Of a stretch of DNA of 47,039 nucleotides, positions 41,290 through 47,039 are shown piece after piece. The DNA comes from Spirochaetales bacterium. GTDB lineage: Bacteria; Spirochaetota; Spirochaetia; DSM-27196; Alkalispirochaetaceae. The stretch is from the NCBI GenBank assembly GCA_028282545.1, contig JANQHT010000076.1, positions 1 through 47,039 of the forward strand. The letters run 5' to 3'. The first letter of the stretch is position 1. Every line of letters starts with the position of its first letter. The notes under the pieces were generated by a model. The model did no database searches. It had not been told where the DNA came from and was given only the letters and a program-made list of their open reading frames with translations. A program made the position numbers and the translations under genes.

Positions 41290-44205
41290 TCAGTTTTCCC
41301 CGGTTTGCGTATCGAGTTCCATGATCGTTCCGATCACGCGACGAATCTCCCCGTCCTCGCGAACGGCGCGTCCGATGGTACGGATGGGTCGCTCCGTACT
41401 TCCGTACGGCGTGAAGCGTACCGTCAAGTCGTAGGACGTTCCTTCCGATATACAGCATTCAAAGGCCTCCCGCACGCGTTCCCTATCGACGGGATCGTAA
41501 CACGCGAGGCTCTCCTCGATGTGCTTTGCATCCCCGGGATCAAAAGCATCCGGTGAAAAACCGTGGACCTCGTACGTTCCGGGCGTCCAGAAGATGCTTC
41601 CGGTGGGCACGTCGTATTCCCATCCTCCGGATCTCATCGTCTGCTCAGAATGCGTCAGGAGCAGAACGTTCTGCCGGAGCGAAGATTCCACACGCTTTAG
41701 CGAGGTGATGTCGACAAACGTCGCCACAACTCCGGCGTAGACGGCGCGGCTCACCGTGTAGGGTACGATGCGGCAGGCGAACCATCGTCCTTCCCTGTTT
41801 TGAACCTCGTGCTCGTGCATGCGGGGCTCCAGAACGGCGGCGCGAAAAGCCCCGAGCGGGTCAAAATCCAGCAACTGGTGGGCGAAGCTCGCGATTAGCC
41901 GCCCTATGTCGTCTTCCCTCAGATCGAAGATCGCCCGGATGGGCGGAGAAAAGTGCCGTATCTCCAGGTTTTCGTCGAGGACCAGCGTGGCGATTCCCGC
42001 GGCACCGAGTAGATTTTGCACATCGTTGGTCGCCTCGGTCAGTTCTACAATTTTGTGGTGGTATTCGGCGTTTACGGTAAAGAGTTCTTCGTTGGTTGAC
42101 TGCAGTTCCTCGTTGGTCGATTGCAGCTCCTCGTTGCTCGCCAGGAGTTCCTCGTTGGTAGCCTGCAGCTCTTCATTGGACGTCTCGAGCTCTTCAACCG
42201 TCGCCTGCAGGTTCTCCCGTGAGAACTGAAGCTCCCGCTCGAGGTCGTCGATGCGGCTGCGCGCCTCTTCCGACGCGTTGTAGTCGGGTTGTGTCGCCGT
42301 GACTGTGATCTCTGCCTGCCGTTTCTTGAAGAAGATCACCACCAGTGAATCGTCGGTTGTTCGTCCCGTCAACGGCGCAAATTCCAGATCAACGGTTCGC
42401 TCTTCGTTACCGCGAGTCACGCGGACTCCGGAATAGGAAACGTCGTTTCCGTCGCGCATCGCTTTCTGGACACCCGTTGATAGCGGGGTGGCGAGTTCCC
42501 GTACCACAAGCTTGTCGGCTCGGTAGGTCGGAGTTCCCGTCGAAAACCGTACGTACGGAGAGCAATCCCCGATCACGAGTTTGACCTCCAGGCCGGCGTC
42601 GACGACGATACCCGGTGAAAGATGGAGAGCACCAAGAGTCGTTATCAGGCGGTCCAGCATCGATAGCTGTTCCCGGGCAGCTCCCCGACCTTCCCGTTCA
42701 AAGCGATCGTGCAGCTCCCGGGTACGGGTGTCGGTGGGGCCCCGGAACACGCCCGGAGCGCGTCCCCGTTGGCGTCCGGTGGCGCGATAGATCCGGCACT
42801 TCTGGTTCACCACGGCGAACCGCGTGGCCGCTTCGCCGGCCGTTTCGCTCGTCCCGAGCACGAGGATTCCGTTTTCGCCCAGGGAGAAGGCAAACGCGTC
42901 GAGCACCGTGGCCTGGACTGCAGGTCGCAGGTAGATGAGCAGGTTCCGGCAACTGAGGAAATCGATCTTGGTGAAGGGCGGTGATTTAGTTACGTCGTGT
43001 TGTGCGAAAACGACGAGTTCCCGGATGTGGCGCGCCACGTGGATCTGGCTCGCGCCGCGCTTGAAGCAGGTGTCCCGGTACTTGGGTGGTATGTCCGCGG
43101 CGGCGCTGTCCGGGTACGAACCGTTTGCCGCGTAGCGAACGGCATCGTCGTCAACGTCCGTAGCAAAAACCTTGATCGCCGGCGCATTTGCGTCTCGAGA
43201 CGCCAGGGCGTGAAGCAGTATTGCGATTGAATACGCCTCTTCTCCCGTGGAACAGCCCGGTACCCAGACGCGAAGTTCGCCCCTCTGTTTGTCACGGATG
43301 AGTCCAGGGAGCGTCTCCGTTTCGAGTTTCTCGAACACCTCGGGGTCACGAAAAAAAGAGGTAACACCGATAAGCAGCTCCCGAGCGAGGATCGCGGTCT
43401 CGCCGGGGTTCCGATAGATCTGTTGAACGTAGTCGTCGATATCGTCGATCTGGTTGATCGTCATCCGGCGTTCGATCCGGCGATTGACCGTGCTCGGTTT
43501 GTACTGGGCGAAGTCGATGTTGACTCGATCCCGAAGCAGTGCAAAAAGGCGCGTCGTGCCGTTCCCGGCGTGGTCATCGATACCGCGTTGCACCTCCCGT
43601 ACGATACATGGATGCTCCGCGAACGCTTCGAGTTGACCCGGCATGTCCGCGGGATCGAGGATGTAATCCACGAGACCGGTTGAAATCGCGGCGCGGGGCA
43701 TGCTGGCAAACTTGGCCGTGTCCGGGGCCTGGACCATGATAAGGCCGCCGTTCTGTTTGACCGCCCGTACGCCGCGCATTCCATCGCTCCCGGATCCCGA
43801 GAGGACAACGGCAACCGTCTTCTCTCCGTGGTCTTCGGCGAGTGACTTGAGCAGGACGTCGATCGGCAGATTGATGCTTCCTCGATCCTCTCTGCGCGTG
43901 AGCACAAGTTTCCAGCCCGCAACGGTAAGGTTGCGATCCGGCGGTATCAGATAGACGTTGCCCGATTCGATCTCCATGCCGTCTTCCACGCGGTGAACCG
44001 GGAGTGTCGTTTTTTTGGACAGGATCTCCGCCATGAGACTCTTGTGATCCGGCGAAAGGTGCTGGACGACGATGAACGCGAGCCGTGTACTGGAGGGAGT
44101 GTTGGCAAAAAACGCTTCGATCGGCTCGAGGCCACCCGCGGAGGCGCCAATACCCACGATGTGAAAGGGACGCACTGATTCCGCGTTCACGCTACCTTCA
44201 GACAT
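41290..44205 (-). CDS. CheB-CheR-PAS fusion signalling protein
   Basis: A 971-residue cytosolic protein. CheB methylesterase domain at about 12-200 with a complete catalytic triad pattern: Ser22 in IGASAGG, His49 in VVQHLSPDH, Asp141 in LSGSGSDG. CheR methyltransferase at about 215-470: LIGVTSFFRDPEVF, WVPGCSTGEEAYSIAI (SAM binding) and FLSCRNLLIYL. Then a coiled coil of heptads (EELQ, TNEEL repeats, about 655-730) and two PAS domains at about 730-850 and 860-970. No receiver domain gates CheB. Fusions like this modulate non-classical chemosensory or stress pathways; no chemoreceptor lies nearby. Directly precedes the PAS-HisKA_2 kinase. Confidence 0.9.
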   Translation of the reverse strand: MSEGSVNAESVRPFHIVGIGASAGGLEPIEAFFANTPSSTRLAFIVVQHLSPDHKSLMAEILSKKTTLPVHRVEDGMEIESGNVYLIPPDRNLTVAGWKLVLTRREDRGSINLPIDVLLKSLAEDHGEKTVAVVLSGSGSDGMRGVRAVKQNGGLIMVQAPDTAKFASMPRAAISTGLVDYILDPADMPGQLEAFAEHPCIVREVQRGIDDHAGNGTTRLFALLRDRVNIDFAQYKPSTVNRRIERRMTINQIDDIDDYVQQIYRNPGETAILARELLIGVTSFFRDPEVFEKLETETLPGLIRDKQRGELRVWVPGCSTGEEAYSIAILLHALASRDANAPAIKVFATDVDDDAVRYAANGSYPDSAAADIPPKYRDTCFKRGASQIHVARHIRELVVFAQHDVTKSPPFTKIDFLSCRNLLIYLRPAVQATVLDAFAFSLGENGILVLGTSETAGEAATRFAVVNQKCRIYRATGRQRGRAPGVFRGPTDTRTRELHDRFEREGRGAAREQLSMLDRLITTLGALHLSPGIVVDAGLEVKLVIGDCSPYVRFSTGTPTYRADKLVVRELATPLSTGVQKAMRDGNDVSYSGVRVTRGNEERTVDLEFAPLTGRTTDDSLVVIFFKKRQAEITVTATQPDYNASEEARSRIDDLERELQFSRENLQATVEELETSNEELQATNEELLASNEELQSTNEELQSTNEELFTVNAEYHHKIVELTEATNDVQNLLGAAGIATLVLDENLEIRHFSPPIRAIFDLREDDIGRLIASFAHQLLDFDPLGAFRAAVLEPRMHEHEVQNREGRWFACRIVPYTVSRAVYAGVVATFVDITSLKRVESSLRQNVLLLTHSEQTMRSGGWEYDVPTGSIFWTPGTYEVHGFSPDAFDPGDAKHIEESLACYDPVDRERVREAFECCISEGTSYDLTVRFTPYGSTERPIRTIGRAVREDGEIRRVIGTIMELDTQTGEN
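42083..42208 (-). repeat. Six tandem 21-bp units encoding coiled-coil heptads
   Basis: Six degenerate 21-nt units (42083, 42104, 42125, 42146, 42167, 42188; core agttcctcgttggt on the plus strand) each encode seven residues of EELxxxN type within the CheB-CheR fusion. This is protein-level heptad structure that also makes the DNA prone to slippage. Confidence 0.85.
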
Positions 44206-44260
44206 GGAACCCCCGTGTGTATGTCTCCATGGTAGACAATGGGAGCGTGGATTTCCAGGG

Positions 44261-45160
44261 CTATTTGCGACGGACGAGAACGTTCGAGAAACCTACCGCT
44301 GCAAGGCGAGAGCGAACGTCCGATATCTCTGATTCATTGACGCCCTGTATCACGACGCGGTGAAGCCCGCGGTCCGCTACCGTTTCGATTACCGCCGGAA
44401 TGCCGTAGGATCCGAGTTCGACAACCAGGTCATCGGCGTTCTCCCGCATCGAAAATGAGGCAACCTGGATGGTTCGAAGGTTGCTCTCCTCCTGGAGGTG
44501 GATGATGTCCAGGGTGACCGGCGCTACCCCTGCGCTGGCCGCACCGATTATGTCCGCGGCTGCCCGTGAAAGATCTATGACGCGCCCCTCCACGAAGGGG
44601 CCCCGGTCGTTGATCCTTACGATGACAAATTTCTCGTTGGTATCGTTCGTTACCCGGACAATCGTGCCGAAGGGAAGGGTCTTGTGAGCCGCCGTGAGCT
44701 GGTTTGTGTCGAATACCTCGCCGTTGGCGGTGAGGCGCCCGTTGAATTTGCCGCCATACCACGACGCCAGCCCCGTAAGCTCATGGGTTGCAGCGAGGTC
44801 GGTGGTCGCGACGGCGGTTGCAACCGGCTCGGTGCTGTCGTTGTAATGCGCCATCGGTGCGGGCGCGTCGACGGGAGCGGCTGCCGCGGGATCACTATCC
44901 TCGGGCGGCGGGGCCGGGACGGCAACCGGGTCCGCAGCGTCGAGTGGGGGCGGAGTGTCAACCGGGTCCGGGATGTCGACCAAGGACGGGGTATCAGCCG
45001 GGACCAGGGTGGACGCCACATCCGGTTCAGCTATATCGACGGAGTTCCGGGCGTCGGTGTGCGTATCCGGTATAGGCAGGAGAAACTGGGCCGGGGCGGG
45101 TTGAGGCACGGTGAGCAGCAGGAGCGCCCCGGCCACTGAAGCCAAACTGCGGGCAGTCAT
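44261..45160 (-). CDS. rlpA: RlpA-family protein with DPBB and SPOR domains
   Basis: A 299-residue exported protein. Residues 1-25 are a signal peptide (LASVAGALLLLTVPQPAPAQ) without a lipobox Cys, so a soluble periplasmic form is likely. Residues about 30-125 are a Pro/Asp/Ala/Val linker. The double-psi beta-barrel is at about 130-215: LTGLASWYGGKFNGRLTANGE, then IVRVTNDTNEKFVIVRINDRGPFVEGRVIDLS, with the catalytic Asp of NDRGPF. The C-terminal SPOR domain (IQVASFSMRENADDLVVELGSYG) binds denuded septal peptidoglycan. RlpA enzymes cleave denuded glycan at division sites. ATG 45160 follows AGAGG; divergent from lysS. Confidence 0.88.
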   Translation of the reverse strand: MTARSLASVAGALLLLTVPQPAPAQFLLPIPDTHTDARNSVDIAEPDVASTLVPADTPSLVDIPDPVDTPPPLDAADPVAVPAPPPEDSDPAAAAPVDAPAPMAHYNDSTEPVATAVATTDLAATHELTGLASWYGGKFNGRLTANGEVFDTNQLTAAHKTLPFGTIVRVTNDTNEKFVIVRINDRGPFVEGRVIDLSRAAADIIGAASAGVAPVTLDIIHLQEESNLRTIQVASFSMRENADDLVVELGSYGIPAVIETVADRGLHRVVIQGVNESEISDVRSRLAAVGFSNVLVRRK

Positions 45161-45206
45161 ACCTCTTTACTATCGGCATGGTTCGGTGGCATTTGAGGGG
45201 GGAACC

Positions 45207-45215
45207 TGCTATATT
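45207..45215 (+). promoter_or_regulatory. Candidate extended -10 element of the lysyl-tRNA synthetase gene
   Basis: TGCTATATT, a TGn extended -10 (TATATT at 45210-45215), lies 9 nt before ATG 45225. There is no clear -35 and no Shine-Dalgarno sequence. The transcript would be almost leaderless. Confidence 0.4.
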
Positions 45216-45224
45216 GCTCCACCG

Positions 45225-46820
45225 ATGAGCAATTCCACCCATTGGGCCGACATACACGCGGACAAGGTCATTCGCGAAAAGGGACCCAAAGGCGCCTACG
45301 TCTGCGCTTCCGGTATTACACCCTCCGGAACGGTTCACGTGGGAAACTTTCGTGAAATCATCTCGGTGGACCTGGTGGCGCGGGCGCTTCGAGACCGGGG
45401 CGAGGGTGTGCGGTTTATCTATTCCTGGGATGACTACGACGTGTTCCGAAAGGTGCCCGCCACGATCGAGGACGGCGCCGCCTTCGAGAAGTACCTTCGA
45501 TGGCCCATTACGCTGGTACCGGACCCGGACGGTCGCGAGGAGAGTTATGCTCGCGCCAACGAGCGACAACTGGAAGCACTGCTGCACCAGGTAGGTATCG
45601 ATCCGGAGTTCATCTATCAAGCGGACCGCTATCGAACTTCATCCTACGCGGAAGGTATCCGCCGCGCCCTGGAAATGCGGGAGACGATCCGGGAGATTTT
45701 CAACCGCTTTCGGACGGTGCCCCTCGCGGACGACTGGTGGCCGGTCAGTGTCTTCAGCCGTTTTACGAACCGCGACACCACCCGGGTAGTGGGTTGGGAC
45801 GGGGAGTGGATGTTGACCTACCACTGCGATGAGACGGACCAGGAGGACACGATCGATCTGCGTTCAACGCCCCACGCAAAACTCCCCTGGCGCGTGGACT
45901 GGCCCATGCGCTGGAACGTGGAAGGGGTCGATTTTGAGCCGGCCGGAAAGGACCACCACTCCGAGGGGGGGAGTTTCGACACCGCCCGGCACGTCGTAGC
46001 GGACGTGTACGGCGGCGAGGCGCCCGTCACATTCCAGTACGATTTTATCAGTGTCAAGGGGCGTGGCGGGAAGATGTCCAGTTCGACCGGGGAGCTGATC
46101 GGTCTCGGCGATGTCCTCGAGATCTACCAGCCGGAGATCGTACGGTACCTCTTCGCGGGGACTCGTCCCAACAGCGAGTTTGCCATCAGTTTTGACCTGG
46201 ACGTCATCAAAATCCACGAAGACTACGACCGGTGCGAACGCATCTACTATGGGCAGGAACGGGTAAGCGATAAACGCGCGGAGAAGGAGCGTCGGATCTA
46301 CGAACTGAGCCAGGTTCACGGCGTTGCCGCGACGCTCCCCGCCCAGATTCCGTTCCGGCACCTCACCAACGTACTCCAGATCCACATGGGAGACGTCGAA
46401 AGGGCGCTGTCGCAGATGCCCGGGTACGATTTGCTGGACGAGGAACTGCGACGGCGTGCCCGGTGCCGCGCCGAGTGTGCCTGGCGGTGGTTACAAACGT
46501 ACTCACCGGAGGATTTTCGCTTCCACCTGGCCGACGGTTCCCGCGCGGATGCGGCCCTGGACGATCGGGAACGGGCGGCGCTCATTGCGCTGGCCGATCT
46601 CGTGGCGACGGATCTCGTGGCGATCGGGGAGAGGGAACTGCAGAACGCAATCTACAATATCGCCAGGGCACATGGAATGGAACCGAAGGAGTTCTTTGTG
46701 AAGCTGTACCACGTCCTGGTTGAACAGGATCGCGGCCCGCGGCTGGCGGGGTTTCTCAAGACCATGGGAGCCGAACGCTTTCTTTCGATTGTGGAACCCT
46801 ACCGTGTGAAGGAGACGTGA
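45225..46820 (+). CDS. lysK: Lysyl-tRNA synthetase, class I
   Basis: A 531-residue class I LysRS that charges tRNA-Lys. The HIGH-like motif is PSGTVHVGN at 33-41 and the second signature is GGKMSSSTGE at 281-290; FEPAGKDHHSEGG (238-250) is characteristic of class I LysRS, which has a Rossmann catalytic domain unrelated to the common class II LysS. This form occurs in archaea, spirochaetes and a few proteobacteria, so it is a useful taxonomic marker. ATG 45225 is chosen because homology begins there; the frame is open further upstream to 45111 through the divergent rlpA start. rpiA follows 3 nt after its stop. Confidence 0.95.
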   Translation: MSNSTHWADIHADKVIREKGPKGAYVCASGITPSGTVHVGNFREIISVDLVARALRDRGEGVRFIYSWDDYDVFRKVPATIEDGAAFEKYLRWPITLVPDPDGREESYARANERQLEALLHQVGIDPEFIYQADRYRTSSYAEGIRRALEMRETIREIFNRFRTVPLADDWWPVSVFSRFTNRDTTRVVGWDGEWMLTYHCDETDQEDTIDLRSTPHAKLPWRVDWPMRWNVEGVDFEPAGKDHHSEGGSFDTARHVVADVYGGEAPVTFQYDFISVKGRGGKMSSSTGELIGLGDVLEIYQPEIVRYLFAGTRPNSEFAISFDLDVIKIHEDYDRCERIYYGQERVSDKRAEKERRIYELSQVHGVAATLPAQIPFRHLTNVLQIHMGDVERALSQMPGYDLLDEELRRRARCRAECAWRWLQTYSPEDFRFHLADGSRADAALDDRERAALIALADLVATDLVAIGERELQNAIYNIARAHGMEPKEFFVKLYHVLVEQDRGPRLAGFLKTMGAERFLSIVEPYRVKET

Positions 46821-46823
46821 GAG

Positions 46824-47039
46824 ATGGCCAAGGATACGTCCGCTGCGACGGAGATCAAGCAACGAGTCGGGTATCACGTTGTGGACACCCTCGTCCAATC
46901 GGGGATGAAGATCGGTCTGGGGACCGGTTCCACCGCAATTCACTCGATCCGTCGTATCGCGGAACGACTCAAATCGGGGGCCTTGACCGATATCGTGGGA
47001 GTCGGCACAAGCTTCCAGTCCCTCGTGGCGGCGCAGGAC
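46824..47039 (+). CDS. rpiA: Ribose-5-phosphate isomerase A (3' partial)
   Basis: The first 72 codons of an RpiA-type isomerase, cut by the window end. After a short lead ([20 protein letters not shown]) comes [26 protein letters not shown], the phosphate-binding GLGTGST motif of the family, then [14 protein letters not shown]. It interconverts ribose 5-phosphate and ribulose 5-phosphate. It is preceded by GGAG and starts 3 nt after lysK. Its presence means that housekeeping isomerase activity does not depend on the microcompartment RpiB homologue. Confidence 0.93.
   Translation, partial: MAKDTSAATEIKQRVGYHVVDTLVQSGMKIGLGTGSTAIHSIRRIAERLKSGALTDIVGVGTSFQSLVAAQD

Noticed and set aside
42083..42208. 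Six 21-bp direct repeats as a CRISPR or satellite array
   Set aside because: There are no spacers; the units are degenerate and in frame, encoding coiled-coil heptads of the CheB-CheR fusion.

Overview
The window looks like chromosomal DNA of a high-GC diderm bacterium, most likely a spirochaete (Spirochaetota, free-living Spirochaeta-like). This is inferred from a class I lysyl-tRNA synthetase (typical of archaea, spirochaetes and few other bacteria), several HisKA_2-type sensor kinases, a PilZ protein, an Mla/MCE lipid-transport operon that implies an outer membrane, and frequent GTG/TTG starts. No rRNA, CRISPR array, prophage or intact insertion sequence was seen.

Layout. 1-6.4 kb: two large exported proteins (an Ig-like repeat protein with a C-terminal membrane anchor, cut by the window edge, and a 1240-residue fibronectin-III/LVIVD-propeller protein) and a small NYN-type nuclease. 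6.5-8.7 kb: one gene fusing a NifS-like cysteine desulfurase/selenocysteine lyase to selenophosphate synthetase (SelD). 8.7-11.6 kb, minus strand: UvrD/PcrA-type helicase and an NSUN/RsmB-type RNA m5C methyltransferase. 11.6-18.6 kb, plus strand: HAD phosphatase, phosphohexomutase, DnaQ-like exonuclease, then MlaE-MlaF-MCE and a DMT transporter. 18.6-25.2 kb: FecR/TPR protein, metallo-beta-lactamase-fold hydrolase, membrane sensor kinase, a gap with a possible IS30-family remnant, a lower-GC putative lipoprotein, a PilZ protein and an aminotransferase. 25.3-33.2 kb: an Aat-type aminoacyl-tRNA-protein transferase facing a minus-strand series (DUF819 membrane protein, GNAT-like protein, PNPOx-like protein, LCP-family protein, GH36 alpha-galactosidase, truncated gene remnant).

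33.3-40.0 kb is the centrepiece: a single-receiver response regulator followed by a compact bacterial microcompartment (BMC) operon: one BMC-H, two different BMC-T, four BMC-P shell proteins, an acylating aldehyde dehydrogenase, an RpiB-like isomerase, a DeoC aldolase and a DeoR-family regulator. A near-consensus promoter and an inverted repeat precede it, and most of its genes overlap or abut. The gene set matches the class called sugar-phosphate-utilizing (SPU) BMCs. The likely core reaction is cleavage of deoxyribose 5-phosphate to glyceraldehyde 3-phosphate and acetaldehyde, with the aldehyde oxidised to acetyl-CoA inside the shell. The RpiB homologue carries Asp where the enterobacterial enzyme has its catalytic Cys, and no phosphotransacylase or alcohol dehydrogenase is encoded here, so the complete pathway is not obvious.

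40.0-47.0 kb: a CAU-anticodon tRNA (probably tRNA-Ile2), a PAS/HisKA_2 kinase coupled to a large CheB-CheR-PAS fusion, an RlpA-type protein, class I LysRS and the start of rpiA. A recurring feature is that several genes without a Shine-Dalgarno sequence have a -10-like hexamer only about 7-12 nt before the start codon, which suggests leaderless transcripts.
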